Shown here: positions 1 to 9,076 of the stretch, piece by piece
Numbering within the stretch: position 1 is the first letter of the stretch
Layout of the letters: each line of letters begins with the position of its first letter
NCBI RefSeq assembly: GCF_001434895.1
Contig: NZ_AZEE01000028.1
Span: forward strand, 614,983-678,982
Length of the DNA stretch: 64,000 bases
Source: Secundilactobacillus odoratitofui DSM 19909 = JCM 15043
GTDB lineage: Bacteria; Bacillota; Bacilli; Lactobacillales; Lactobacillaceae
Direction: 5' to 3'
Program-made: the position numbers and the translations under genes
Notes under the pieces: generated by a model
Seen by the model: the letters and a program-made list of their open reading frames with translations, nothing else
Database searches by the model: none
Told to the model about the DNA's origin: nothing

Positions 1-301
1 AATTAATATAGGTCGCATAATCTGAACCAGTCACCGTTAGGCTTTGATAGGTCGACTGAACGCTCAGTGCTTTAGAAACGGCATCTTTATCTTCAGAAGC
101 TAAACCAGAGCCGTATACCACATACGGTTTAGACAATGCCTTGGTTTGAACCGCAGTGCCTGATGACGCATCTGATGAGGCTGAACTCGCACTCGTTGTA
201 TCGCTGGTTGCTGTATCAGCAAACGCCCTAGTTGGCACGCTTGCACCAAGTAGTAGCAAAATTGCGCCACTTAATAACCCAATGCGAACCGCTCTTCTCA
301 T
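1..301 (-). CDS. DUF1002-type secreted protein, N-terminal part (runs off the window)
   Basis: This is the first ~100 codons of a gene that continues beyond base 1. The ATG is at 299-301 with a GGAGG ribosome site 8-9 bases upstream. The product starts with basic residues (MRRAVR), a hydrophobic stretch and an alanine cleavage region (RAFADT), so it is a secreted protein with a signal peptide. A Ser/Ala/Thr-rich linker follows. The segment after it, with YGSGL and LTVTGSDYATYIN, resembles the start of the DUF1002 family, which is common and of unknown function in lactobacilli. The family call rests on remembered motifs, and the C-terminal part is not visible. Confidence 0.75.
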   Translation of the reverse strand, partial: MRRAVRIGLLSGAILLLLGASVPTRAFADTATSDTTSASSASSDASSGTAVQTKALSKPYVVYGSGLASEDKDAVSKALSVQSTYQSLTVTGSDYATYIN

Positions 302-349
302 GATTAGTTTCCTCCTACAATTTAGGGTAACTTAAGTGTATCACGGTAC

Positions 350-380
350 AAAAAAAGACTGAACGCTAATTCAGTCTTTT
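350..380 (-). terminator. Intrinsic terminator of the muropeptide-recycling unit
   Basis: An 11-bp inverted repeat (AAAAGACTGAA / TTCAGTCTTTT) with a 6-base loop ends in a T-run when read on the minus strand. It lies 8 bases past the stop of the serine hydrolase gene and upstream of the DUF1002 gene, so the two are probably separate transcripts. Confidence 0.85.
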
Positions 381-387
381 AATCAAT

Positions 388-1128
388 TCATAACGAATTA
401 GCAATCGTTTTACCGAGTTGGCCAAACAACTGCATGACTCCCAGCCGATTATCAATTCCACTAGTCATGACTGCCAAGTCGATGTGATGCTTGGACCGTT
501 CAAACCGAGCAACATCGTGATCAACTTTTGGTCCCTCACCCGTCTTATTATAGACAAGGATATCAGTTGGTAATTCGTCAAAAGTGACTGGTAATTTAGA
601 TCGGAACTGTTGTTTCAAAAACCATGGTCGAACTTGTGGGTAGGTATTGAGTAGATAACGCAATAAACCGATGGCCTCTTGTGCTGTCGTGAAATTATCA
701 AGTCCCTTGGCTGCACGTTCACTATCCATAAGTTGGCGTTGTAAAATGGTTTGTGTGAAACCGTTAGTTGTCAGCCAGTCATTAATTCGCGCCATCGACA
801 AGTGCTGGATCATTAGATTTGCAGCATAATTGTCGGAAACTGCAATCATCAACGCTAGCACGTCCCTCACTGGCAGCGTATTAGTATGCAGTAATTGCAG
901 TGCACCTGCACCACCGACAATCGGCGTACTAGCCAATGAAATTGGTTCATTCAAATTAGTTGAAACATCTAATTGCGTCGCCAAAATTGCTAACTTGATT
1001 AATGATGCTGCTGGTTGCTGTTGATTAGCACGATGGCTAAACACCAACTGGTCTTCATCGTACAAGCAAATTGAGACATAATCTTTGTATGGTGCAATTT
1101 GCATTTTAATCGTATCTGATAGGGTCAT
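388..1128 (-). CDS. Cytosolic serine hydrolase, class A beta-lactamase fold
   Basis: About 246 residues with the three beta-lactamase/DD-peptidase signatures. Counted from an upstream TTG at 1134 they are SLIK (S44, K47), SDN (100-102) and KTG (197-199). Starting at the ATG at 1128 shifts these by two. That ATG overlaps the preceding stop as ATGA, favouring translational coupling. There is no signal peptide or membrane segment, so it should act inside the cell. The ExxLN deacylation motif of true class A beta-lactamases is absent; the corresponding region reads MDSERAAKG. It is the last gene after an epimerase and a YkfC-type peptidase, so a muropeptide substrate is more likely than an antibiotic. 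The exact reaction is unknown. Confidence 0.8.
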   Translation of the reverse strand: MTLSDTIKMQIAPYKDYVSICLYDEDQLVFSHRANQQQPAASLIKLAILATQLDVSTNLNEPISLASTPIVGGAGALQLLHTNTLPVRDVLALMIAVSDNYAANLMIQHLSMARINDWLTTNGFTQTILQRQLMDSERAAKGLDNFTTAQEAIGLLRYLLNTYPQVRPWFLKQQFRSKLPVTFDELPTDILVYNKTGEGPKVDHDVARFERSKHHIDLAVMTSGIDNRLGVMQLFGQLGKTIANSL

Positions 1129-2015
1129 CGCCAATACCTTCTGGCCGTCACATATTCAGGTGCATAGCGCATTTCAGTCAGTTGCGCAATATCAACTTGC
1201 TTGCCAGGCGTGCGAGATTGAATCATTTTACCATTACCGATATACATACCAACGTGGTGGACGAAACCTTGACCGTGTTCATAAGCAAAAAACAGCATAT
1301 CTCCCGGCTGTAAAGCTTCCGGTGCAACTGGTTGGCCACTATTACGTTGATCATCCGCGTCCCGGGGAATATCAAACCCTAACACACGATGCAACGTGTA
1401 CATCAACCCTGAACAGTCGAACCCGTATGGTGAAATACCGGCCCACAAATATCGTAACCCTAAAAATTGGCGGGCCATGGCGACCATTTTGTCACCATTC
1501 GTTTCACCGGTCACCGGCACGACAATACTCTCCCGTTTCAAGTAACTCTCACCAAGTGGCGTTGCCACTTTGATCCAATCATTTTCAACGGCTAATTCGG
1601 TAAAACGGGTGCCCATCGTCACTTCAAATATGGGCGCCTTATTTTCATCGTATAGCATCGTAAACGGTACAGCAACACCAATTCGAGCCGTAGTAGCTGG
1701 ATAACTAACGGCCGTCTTTGATAGCAGATCAGTTGGTAGCCAGCCAATGTAGCCTCTCGGGTCGGCATCGTCTTGTTGTGAAGTCAAGTACACTTTGGCC
1801 CACGAACCATCAATGTGTGAAACAATCACCTCATCATTAAAAAACGCCTGTGTTTCAAGTCGCTTTGAATCACAAAGGTCCACTGTTTCAGGCGTTGAAA
1901 GTTTTTCAACCCAAGCCTTTGTGTCACCCTTTAGCGCAAGCTTATCTATTTTACGAGGTGCATCCTTACTCGTCCAAAGCGTTGCAACAGGCACAATCAC
2001 CCTTCTCGTTTCCAT
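1125..2015 (-). CDS. ykfC: NlpC/P60 dipeptidyl-peptidase, YkfC-like
   Basis: 296 residues. Residues ~1-165 form SH3b-like regions, and ~172-296 form an NlpC/P60 cysteine peptidase. The catalytic Cys is C201 in FDCSG and the catalytic His is in HHVGMYIG (~H254). There is no signal peptide, as in Bacillus YkfC, which cleaves gamma-D-glutamyl bonds of imported murein peptides and releases L-Ala-D-Glu. The gene lies 8 bases after the epimerase gene that would use that dipeptide. Its stop overlaps the start of the serine hydrolase. Identification as the cytosolic recycling enzyme, not an exported autolysin, rests on the missing leader and on the neighbours. Confidence 0.87.
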   Translation of the reverse strand: METRRVIVPVATLWTSKDAPRKIDKLALKGDTKAWVEKLSTPETVDLCDSKRLETQAFFNDEVIVSHIDGSWAKVYLTSQQDDADPRGYIGWLPTDLLSKTAVSYPATTARIGVAVPFTMLYDENKAPIFEVTMGTRFTELAVENDWIKVATPLGESYLKRESIVVPVTGETNGDKMVAMARQFLGLRYLWAGISPYGFDCSGLMYTLHRVLGFDIPRDADDQRNSGQPVAPEALQPGDMLFFAYEHGQGFVHHVGMYIGNGKMIQSRTPGKQVDIAQLTEMRYAPEYVTARRYWR

Positions 2016-2023
2016 TTACTCAC

Positions 2024-3112
2024 CTACTTACTATTTTGAAATGTAATGCCTAATCCAGGACCAGTTGGTAAAGTAATCAACGGTCCATCATGTGTAATTC
2101 CGCCTTGTGTTGGCTGATCTTTAAACATCATAGCAGCATCCAAATCATAATATACGATATTTTGTTTAGCAGCAGCCATAGCCGCTGCGGCAGTTACAGA
2201 GACTTGAGATTCAATCATACTCCCGACCATGCACGGTACCCCATAGGCCTCAGCCAACGTATTAATTTTCAGCGCGTTATCAATGCCGCCTGCCTTCATT
2301 AACTTGAGATTAATAATATCACAACCTGACATGTTTAGGAGTCTTAACGCATCTTTAACTGAGAAAATGCTTTCATCAGCCATGATAGGTGTCTCTGTAT
2401 GGGCGGTGACGTATGCCATGCCTTCAAAATCATCTGCTGGAACGGGTTGTTCAACCAACTCAATGTTCAGCCCCTCAGTCTGCATCTGGTTAATCATTTT
2501 GGCAGCTTGTTTTTTCTGCCAACCTTGATTGGCATCGAGTCTCAAATTAATATCTGGCCCAACCGCTTGTCGAATGGCGCGAACTTGTTTGAGATCTTCA
2601 AAGGGTGACTGACTTCCAACTTTAACCTTAAGCGTCGTAAAGCCTTCATCAATCAGTTGAGTGGCGTGTTTAACCATTTCAGCCGCAGTTCCAACACTCA
2701 CGGTATAATCAGTTTTAACTTGTTGGCGAAAACCGCCAAGCCATTCAGTTAAACTGACCCCATAATGTTTTGCAAGCAAATCGTTTAAAGCGATGTTCAA
2801 GGCTGCCTTAGGACTATGATTACCAACTAAGGCGCCCTCAATGGTGGTTTTAAGCTGCTCTGGATTAGCCAGTGACAAGCCCTTCAATTTCGGTCCGATG
2901 ACATTTTCAATGGCGTACCGAATACTGGCTGAAGTGTCGCCCGTAATTGGGCCAGTTGGTGCCGCTTCTCCTAATCCACTGACACCGTCTGAATCAGTTA
3001 GCCTGACCAAGAGGCTTTCGGCGGTTGTGACAGTCCGAAGCGCCGTTTTAAATGGTGACTTCAGAGGTACTGCGATTGGAAAAACCTCAATTTGTTTAAT
3101 CGTTGCTGACAT
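2024..3112 (-). CDS. ykfB: Dipeptide (L-Ala-D/L-Glu) epimerase, enolase superfamily
   Basis: About 362 residues from the ATG at 3112, which has a GGGGAA site just upstream. An ATG 21 bases earlier lacks a ribosome site. Muconate-lactonizing-type motifs are present: LKVKVG (KxK catalytic lysine), RLDANQGW (metal Asp), VEQPVP (metal Glu), MADES (metal Asp) and INLKLMKAGG (second lysine). The enzyme converts L-Ala-D-Glu to L-Ala-L-Glu, so that peptidoglycan-derived dipeptide can be broken down. It is the first enzyme gene of the recycling unit, and its annotated start is about 60 bases after the arcR2 stop. A related dipeptide specificity cannot be excluded. Confidence 0.88.
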   Translation of the reverse strand: MSATIKQIEVFPIAVPLKSPFKTALRTVTTAESLLVRLTDSDGVSGLGEAAPTGPITGDTSASIRYAIENVIGPKLKGLSLANPEQLKTTIEGALVGNHSPKAALNIALNDLLAKHYGVSLTEWLGGFRQQVKTDYTVSVGTAAEMVKHATQLIDEGFTTLKVKVGSQSPFEDLKQVRAIRQAVGPDINLRLDANQGWQKKQAAKMINQMQTEGLNIELVEQPVPADDFEGMAYVTAHTETPIMADESIFSVKDALRLLNMSGCDIINLKLMKAGGIDNALKINTLAEAYGVPCMVGSMIESQVSVTAAAAMAAAKQNIVYYDLDAAMMFKDQPTQGGITHDGPLITLPTGPGLGITFQNSK

Positions 3113-3174
3113 CAAATTCCCCGGCTTTCTCATTGGTTTATTATTAAAATATCATAATTATACCCTTTTCAGCC

Positions 3175-3861
3175 TCATCCCTTCAAGTCTACCGGATTAA
3201 AACAAAACCGTTTTTTCTGGTAACGCAATTTGCCAGCTGCCTCCAACTTCGATACCACTTGCCCAGCGGTTTCGCGAGTCGTACCACTTAAACGAGCCAG
3301 TTCAATCAACGTAATCGGATAAGGAATCGTTACTTGACCATTTTCGCCAAGCTCACCCATGTCAGTTCCAAACACGATCAAAGCCTGAACCACACGATTG
3401 GCCGCACTAGAAGTCACTAATTTCTGCAACCGGGTTTCAGTTCGATCGATTAAAAAGCTCATTTGTCGCAGTACCTGTTTAGTCACTTGTGGATTAGTTG
3501 CAATCAGCTGTTCTAAGGTTGACATTGACAGTAACGCTACCGTAATTGGTGTCAATGCTGTCGCCGTGTATGGATACTCTTGGCCAGAGTACAGGCCACG
3601 ATATGGAAACCCGGTCTGTGTCTTGACATAATTAATAAACGTAAAGTTTCCTGTTTCATCCAGCCGCTCAAGTCGGATAACGCCCTTGATCACAAAGTAA
3701 AAGCGATCCCGCGAATCGCCATAATCGAATAAGACTTGTCCCTTGGGATACGTCTTAACCTGCATTTGAGTCATTAAAGTCTGAAATTCGGCATCTGTAA
3801 ACTCACAAAACTCTGGCAATGGTCGTAAAAAACGTTCGTAGGTCTGCTTGGTTTGTGCCAT
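3175..3861 (-). CDS. Crp/Fnr-family regulator, second ArcR-like copy
   Basis: 228 residues. An N-terminal cyclic-nucleotide-binding-like domain (~20-130, with KGQVLFDYGDSRDRFYFV) is followed by a C-terminal winged helix whose recognition region reads SGTTRETAGQVVSKLE. It is a clear paralogue of the regulator at 6072-6764, sharing RLERLDETGNF, INYV, PYRG and LQK-VTSSA. That relative sits inside the ADI operon and is ArcR-like, but this copy is separated from the arc genes by a strong terminator at 3939-4002. It instead precedes the muropeptide-recycling genes. A -10 TATAAT lies at 3895-3900. Its targets are unknown; it may control arc genes, the genes downstream, or both. Confidence 0.82.
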   Translation of the reverse strand: MAQTKQTYERFLRPLPEFCEFTDAEFQTLMTQMQVKTYPKGQVLFDYGDSRDRFYFVIKGVIRLERLDETGNFTFINYVKTQTGFPYRGLYSGQEYPYTATALTPITVALLSMSTLEQLIATNPQVTKQVLRQMSFLIDRTETRLQKLVTSSAANRVVQALIVFGTDMGELGENGQVTIPYPITLIELARLSGTTRETAGQVVSKLEAAGKLRYQKKRFCFNPVDLKG

Positions 3862-3938
3862 CCGTTTACGTCTCCCTCGCTAAAAATTACTTCCATTATA
3901 TACCAATCCTCATATCAGTGCGGATGTTGTTTGCCAAC

Positions 3939-4002
3939 AAAATAAGGTCAAAGCAAGACCCCTTCGCAAAATTGGGAAGGCGTCTGCTTTGACCTTATTT
4001 TT
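3939..4002. terminator. Strong bidirectional-looking terminator after argR
   Basis: A 17-base perfect inverted repeat (AAAATAAGGTCAAAGCA and its complement) flanks a loop that itself holds a small CCTTC/GAAGG stem. T-rich ends occur in both directions. It closes the arcA1...argR transcript and isolates arcR2. Confidence 0.85.
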
Positions 4003-4073
4003 GATTCAATTGTAATGATTAGTAGTTAATCTCAATGAAATTTCAGGATTCACTGTTTGGCAGCACAATGTCA

Positions 4074-4541
4074 TTATTCCAGTAAATCTTGACTCACATG
4101 CGTTTTAAAGAGCGCATAGATTTGCTTAGCCTGGTCCTCAGAAGCACTGATGATGGCAATCGTATCGTGACCAGCCAAAGTGCCTGCAACCTCAGGTAAA
4201 TTTAAATCATCCAAAATTGCGGCCAACATGTTCGCGTAACTCGGCAAAGTATGCACAATATTAATAAATTGAATGCGTTCAAGTTGTGTCACAGTATCAC
4301 CAATGGCACGAAACAGGTGCTGTTGTTCGTTTTGATTACCAGCTTTGTAGATCATATACCGTAACGTTCCGGAGGCATCTTGTTGTTTAACAATCTGCAT
4401 TTCGCGAATATCACGGGAGATGGTCGCCTGAGTCGCCTTGATTCCTGCTTGTTGAAGGGCACTCATCAGTTCTTCTTGCGTTGCAATGGGAAACTGATTA
4501 ATGAGCTGTTCAATTTTTGTTTGACGCACACTCTTTTTCAT
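4074..4541 (-). CDS. argR: Arginine repressor ArgR/AhrC
   Basis: 155 residues, the usual family length. The N-terminal winged helix contains ATISRDIREM. The C-terminal hexamerisation and arginine-binding domain contains PEVAGTLAGHDTI and the downstream acidic segment. It lies 26 bases after arcD with no terminator between, so it is probably the last gene of the copy-1 ADI operon. ArgR family members bind ARG boxes with L-arginine as co-effector and typically activate catabolic arc genes while repressing biosynthesis. A catabolic role here is inferred from position. Confidence 0.93.
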   Translation of the reverse strand: MKKSVRQTKIEQLINQFPIATQEELMSALQQAGIKATQATISRDIREMQIVKQQDASGTLRYMIYKAGNQNEQQHLFRAIGDTVTQLERIQFINIVHTLPSYANMLAAILDDLNLPEVAGTLAGHDTIAIISASEDQAKQIYALFKTHVSQDLLE

Positions 4542-4567
4542 TGAAAATCCCTCACTTACTCATTCAA

Positions 4568-6049
4568 TTAAAATAACTTACCAAATTGAGTCCACTCAAG
4601 TGACGTTACACCATCAACACCAAGGTGAACAATTTCAAATAGTGTAAAGATGGCAATAATGAAGACCACAATAGCAATGATTCGTTCACCTGAAGTAAAG
4701 ACTTTTTCGGCTTTGTTGTCCCGTTTTTGTAACAGCATGTAAACTGGAATCCCAGCAGCAAACAACAAACTCATGAGCAAAATGTAGCCTAAGTTGGCGG
4801 CAAATAGCAACCAAACGGCGTAAATACTTGCAATCCAACCAACCGTCAAGTTACCAGTCCGACCAGGGGTATCTGGTGTTTCGTTCATCGAAAACTTAAG
4901 TTGATAAAATGCTGAAAAGGCGTACGGAATTAAGATTGCGGCACTCGCAATTGAATAGAAAAAATTATATGCTGATGCAGTAACCAGGTATGAGAACATG
5001 AAAATCTCAACACATACGTTCGTAAATAATAGCGAGTTAATTGGTGCACCATTGGCATTTTCCTTGGCAAAAACCTTTGGGAACGTGCCTTCCTTGGCAG
5101 CTTCGTAAGGTAATTGGCCGGCAAACATCGTCCAAGATAACCAAGCACCGACAACTGAAATGATTAATCCAGCGTTAACCACGATAGCGCCCCACTTACC
5201 GACAACACTTTGCAACAAGTAAGCCATCGCTGGTTGGCCTAATTGTGACAAGCCAGCGCGCTTCATAACACCTAATGATAGAAGTGTGATCAAGGCATAA
5301 ATCAAGATCACCGTTACGATTCCTAAAACAGTCGCCTTACCAACATCAGAACGCTTTTTAGCACGTCCAGAGAAGACAACGGCACCTTCGATTCCAATAA
5401 AGACCCAAACAGTGACAAGCATTGTGTTACGAACTTGTCCCATGACATTGCCAAATTCAAAGTGGCCACTTGGTGTGAACCAGAAGCCGTGGGTGAAGAC
5501 ACCCAACTTAAACGCAATGATCATCGTGACTAAGAAGATAAAAATTGGAATTAATTTTGCAACAGTAATAATAGCATTCACGAATGAAGCTGATTCGACA
5601 CCCTTCAAAATCATGAAATGACAACCCCAAAGAATCACTGAAGCTGCAACGATAGACCAAATGTTTTGGCCATCTTTGAAAACTGGGAAAAAGTATGCCA
5701 CAGCACTCATTAATAACGTTGCATAACCGACGTTACCTAACCATGCTGAAAGCCAGTAACCCCAAGCAGAGTTAAAGCCCATATACTTACCAAACCCAGC
5801 CTCCGCGTAACTATAAACACCAGCATCTAGATCTGGCCGTTTCATCGTTAAGTTTTGGAACGTCTTGGCTAATGTTAACATCCCGATCCCGGTTATAATC
5901 CAACCAATGATAATTGCACCTGCACCAGCGCCGGTAGTCATATCATGCATGAGGTTAAAGACCCCACCGCCAATAATTGAACCAACGACTAAGGCAACGA
6001 GTTCGAGTAAGTTTAATTTCCCGCTACTTGAATCATCCACAATAAACAT
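4568..6049 (-). CDS. arcD: Arginine/ornithine antiporter ArcD
   Basis: 493 residues with about 12 hydrophobic segments and the APC-superfamily N-terminus (LVALVVGSIIGGGVFNL). The loop PDLDAGVYSYAEAGFGKY is typical of ArcD/basic amino acid antiporters. It exchanges external arginine for internal ornithine, so ADI flux needs no net energy for uptake. It lies between arcR1 and argR, 22 bases after arcR1. It is the only transporter gene in the locus, so both enzyme sets would have to share it unless another lies elsewhere. An arginine/ornithine specificity is strongly suggested by context. Confidence 0.92.
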   Translation of the reverse strand: MFIVDDSSSGKLNLLELVALVVGSIIGGGVFNLMHDMTTGAGAGAIIIGWIITGIGMLTLAKTFQNLTMKRPDLDAGVYSYAEAGFGKYMGFNSAWGYWLSAWLGNVGYATLLMSAVAYFFPVFKDGQNIWSIVAASVILWGCHFMILKGVESASFVNAIITVAKLIPIFIFLVTMIIAFKLGVFTHGFWFTPSGHFEFGNVMGQVRNTMLVTVWVFIGIEGAVVFSGRAKKRSDVGKATVLGIVTVILIYALITLLSLGVMKRAGLSQLGQPAMAYLLQSVVGKWGAIVVNAGLIISVVGAWLSWTMFAGQLPYEAAKEGTFPKVFAKENANGAPINSLLFTNVCVEIFMFSYLVTASAYNFFYSIASAAILIPYAFSAFYQLKFSMNETPDTPGRTGNLTVGWIASIYAVWLLFAANLGYILLMSLLFAAGIPVYMLLQKRDNKAEKVFTSGERIIAIVVFIIAIFTLFEIVHLGVDGVTSLEWTQFGKLF

Positions 6050-6071
6050 TCCCTTCTATTTTTTAACTGCG

Positions 6072-6764
6072 TCATTCATTGAGTGAAGCAGGATCAAATT
6101 GGAAGGTTTTGTGTTGATAATTCACTTTACCTTCTTCAACCAGCTTTGAAACAACCTGTCCAGCCGTTTCTCGGGTTGTGCCACTGACCCAGGCTAACTC
6201 TTTCAACGTAATTGGATAAGGAATCTCAGTTAATTTTTGATCACTTTCATCACCTAAATCTTCACCAAACATCACCAGTGCCTGTTTAATCCGATGAGTA
6301 GCACTTGAAGTCACCATTTTTTGAAGACGGTCTTCAGTCTCATTGATGATTTGACCCATCTTGGTAATTAATCTGACCATCATGGCACCATTTTGTTTAA
6401 CCACCGACTCAAAGCTAGCCATTGAAAACGAGGCAATCGTAATCGGTGTCATGGCCGCTGCAGAATAGGTGTAGTTTTTATCTTGAAAAAAGCCACGGTA
6501 CGGAAACGCCTTATATGGGCTGACATAATTAATAAATGGAAAATTACCAGTTTCGTCGAGTCGCTCTAACCGAACAACGCCTTCTAAAACGTAGTAAAGT
6601 CGATCGCGGGTATCACCTTGATCAAATAAAACCTGTCCCTTACCGAATGACTTAATCCGTAGTGTGGTGGTCAATTGATCGAATTCTGCCGAGGACAACG
6701 CACTAAATTCCGGTTGCTGACTAATGAAGGTGCGATATTTTTCAACTTCATCGGTTCTATTCAT
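6072..6764 (-). CDS. arcR: ArcR, Crp/Fnr-family regulator of the ADI operon
   Basis: 230 residues. The cNMP-binding-like domain (~20-135) contains KGQVLFDQGDTRDRLYYV, and a C-terminal HTH contains SGTTRETAGQVVSKL. It is located between arcC1 and arcD in the same orientation with ~60 bases upstream, the classic position of ArcR in lactic acid bacteria. ArcR proteins activate arc transcription under energy limitation or anaerobiosis. No FNR-type cysteine cluster is evident. A close paralogue is encoded at 3175-3861. Confidence 0.9.
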   Translation of the reverse strand: MNRTDEVEKYRTFISQQPEFSALSSAEFDQLTTTLRIKSFGKGQVLFDQGDTRDRLYYVLEGVVRLERLDETGNFPFINYVSPYKAFPYRGFFQDKNYTYSAAAMTPITIASFSMASFESVVKQNGAMMVRLITKMGQIINETEDRLQKMVTSSATHRIKQALVMFGEDLGDESDQKLTEIPYPITLKELAWVSGTTRETAGQVVSKLVEEGKVNYQHKTFQFDPASLNE

Positions 6765-6824
6765 GCTACTTCCCCTTTTCGTTCACGTTGATATTCATTC
6801 ACTCAATTTTGACGATAACCGCTG

Positions 6825-7787
6825 CTAATTAGAAGCTACAGCAGCCTTAGAAATGATAGTTCCGGTACCATTACTCAAGAATTCACCGACATTTTCAAGC
6901 GACGTTACCACGGCCTTAGCATCTGGGCGATGTTCGACAAACGCAATTGCAGCTTCGACCTTAGGTAACATGCTACCCTTGGCAAATTGCCCTTCTTTAA
7001 TGAATTGCTTTAATTCAGGTACCGTCACGTTAGTTAATTGTTTTTGATCTGGTTGGTTAAAGTTGACGTAGATGTTATCAACCGCGGTTAAAATAATCAA
7101 TAAATCGGCATCCACTAATTCTGCTAATTTTTCAGAGGCAAAATCCTTGTCGATCACAGCTTCGCGACCAACTAACTGATTATTCTCGCGAACAACTGGT
7201 ACACCACCGCCACCAACAGCGATTGGAATGACGTGGGCATCAACTAACTTGTTAACAACACCGGCTTCAACCACACCCGTTGGCTTTGGTGATGGCACAA
7301 CTCGTCGATAGCCACGACTAGCATCTTCGACAAAGGTTTGTTCTGGATGAGCAGCAGCAATCGGCTTAACTTCATCCTTAGTATAGAATGGTCCGATAGG
7401 CTTACTTGGATCGCTAAATGCTGGGTCGTCTGCGCTCACTTCAACTTGAGTAACGACGGTCGCAACGTCTTGTTGAAGGCCTTCTTCAGCCATTACTTCA
7501 CGCAATGCATTTTGCATCCAGTAACCAATACTACCTTGCGTCATGGCAACGGCAGTATCAATTGGCATTGCTGGGTTAGACTCAGTGCTACCGGCAGCTT
7601 GTTGTAATAACAAGTTACCAACCTGTGGGCCGTTACCGTGGGCAATGATCAGTTGATCACCTTGCTTAATGAATTCAACTAAATAGCGGGCTGTTGACCG
7701 CAAAGCTTGTTGTTGTGCTGATGCAGATGCATCCTTTGATAAAATGGCGTTACCACCTAGGGCCACCACAATTTTTCGATTAGTCAT
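6825..7787 (-). CDS. arcC: Carbamate kinase (copy 1)
   Basis: 320 residues from the ATG at 7787 with the site AAAGGAC upstream. Carbamate kinase hallmarks are the N-terminal [25 protein letters not shown], and the C-terminal [19 protein letters not shown] and [11 protein letters not shown]. It phosphorylates ADP with carbamoyl phosphate, yielding ATP, NH3 and CO2, the energy-conserving step of the ADI pathway. It lies ~70 bases after arcB1, so the two are co-transcribed. A second, clearly homologous gene is at 10910-11878. Confidence 0.96.
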   Translation of the reverse strand: MTNRKIVVALGGNAILSKDASASAQQQALRSTARYLVEFIKQGDQLIIAHGNGPQVGNLLLQQAAGSTESNPAMPIDTAVAMTQGSIGYWMQNALREVMAEEGLQQDVATVVTQVEVSADDPAFSDPSKPIGPFYTKDEVKPIAAAHPEQTFVEDASRGYRRVVPSPKPTGVVEAGVVNKLVDAHVIPIAVGGGGVPVVRENNQLVGREAVIDKDFASEKLAELVDADLLIILTAVDNIYVNFNQPDQKQLTNVTVPELKQFIKEGQFAKGSMLPKVEAAIAFVEHRPDAKAVVTSLENVGEFLSNGTGTIISKAAVASN

Positions 7788-7858
7788 GTTAATTGTCCTT
7801 TCTTGAAACGAAAAGCGGACACATAGTCGAATATGACTACCTGCCCGCAATCGACTGA

Positions 7859-8887
7859 TTAAACTCGAGGAATGAAGAGGTTACCTAAGGTTGCAGCCAT
7901 CATCGCTTTAATCGAGTGCATCCGATTTTCAGCTTCTTCAAACTGGCGAGCATATTTACTACGGAAGACTTCATCAGTTACTTCCATTTCAGTAATCCCG
8001 TACTTTTCTTTGATTTCTTGACCATAAGTCGTCGTTGCATCGTGGAATGCTGGTAGACAGTGCATGAAGATCAACTGATCATCAGGTGTGCCAGTCTTCT
8101 TTAATGCAGCCATGTTAACTTGGTAAGGCTTCAACAAGTTCACACGTTCTTCCCAGTTACTTTCACCCATTGATACCCAAACGTCAGTATAAACGATGTT
8201 AGAACCCTTCATACCTTCGTCCAGATCATCGGTGATTAATAATTGGGCACCAGATTCTGCCGCAAACTTATTAGCAAGTGCTTGCGTTTCTTCAGTTGGG
8301 AACAATGCCTTAGGGGCAACAATGTGCACGTTAACGCCTAAGATTGCACCAGTCACTAAGAGTGAGTTTGCCACGTTGTTGCGGCCATCACCCATGAATG
8401 TCAAGGTCAAGCCCTTAAGGTGACCGAAGTTTTCCTTAACCGTCATGAAGTCAGCCAACATTTGAGTTGGGTGCCATTCATCGGTTAAGCCGTTCCAAAC
8501 TGGAACACCACCGAATTCGGCTAATTGTTCAACTGACGATTGTTTGAAGCCCCGGAACTCGATACCGTCAAACATGCTACCAAGCACTTTGGCCGTATCT
8601 TCAACAGATTCCTTCTTACCAAGTTGAATATCGCCGGCGCCTAAGAATTCAGGATGAGCACCTAAATCAATTGCAGCTGTGGTAAATGCAGAACGAGTAC
8701 GAGTTGAAGATTTTTCAAATAAGAGTGCGACGTTCTTACCTTCCAAATAATGATGTGGAATCCCGGCCTTCTTGAGTGCCTTTAAATGCAACCCAAAATC
8801 AATCAAATATTCGAGTTCAGCTGCTGAAAAGTCCTTTTCGGCCAATACTGACCGTCCCTGAAATACGCTATTCTTGAAATCTGTCAT
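7859..8887 (-). CDS. arcB: Catabolic ornithine carbamoyltransferase (copy 1)
   Basis: 342 residues. The carbamoyl-phosphate loop STRTR lies in [12 protein letters not shown], and the ornithine/catalytic motif in MHCLPAFHD. Also present are [10 protein letters not shown] and the C-terminal [13 protein letters not shown]. It converts citrulline and phosphate to ornithine and carbamoyl phosphate in the ADI direction. The catabolic assignment comes from its place between arcA1 and arcC1. A 189-base non-coding spacer separates it from arcA1, unlike copy 2. Many databases label such genes argF. Confidence 0.95.
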   Translation of the reverse strand: MTDFKNSVFQGRSVLAEKDFSAAELEYLIDFGLHLKALKKAGIPHHYLEGKNVALLFEKSSTRTRSAFTTAAIDLGAHPEFLGAGDIQLGKKESVEDTAKVLGSMFDGIEFRGFKQSSVEQLAEFGGVPVWNGLTDEWHPTQMLADFMTVKENFGHLKGLTLTFMGDGRNNVANSLLVTGAILGVNVHIVAPKALFPTEETQALANKFAAESGAQLLITDDLDEGMKGSNIVYTDVWVSMGESNWEERVNLLKPYQVNMAALKKTGTPDDQLIFMHCLPAFHDATTTYGQEIKEKYGITEMEVTDEVFRSKYARQFEEAENRMHSIKAMMAATLGNLFIPRV

Positions 8888-9076
8888 TGTTTCTAGCTCC
8901 CTTATTTAGTCAATTTATAACTTGTATCGCCGAATCGCTGGTTGACACCACATGAAATTGTGATGGTACGTTCAACTACGAGATTGGCACAATCTGATGG
9001 ACCGATTATGTCCAATAATCTTTCAACTTTGTTTGCCCATTACACGTTATCTTTAACGCGTGATTGGTTTAAAAGT

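Noticed and set aside
388..1128. Antibiotic-resistance beta-lactamase
   Set aside because: There is no signal peptide and no ExxLN motif. It is embedded with muropeptide-recycling genes, so resistance is unlikely.
1085..1573. 162-codon plus-strand frame opposite the NlpC/P60 gene
   Set aside because: It is the antisense shadow of two well-supported genes and has no ribosome site or recognisable domain.
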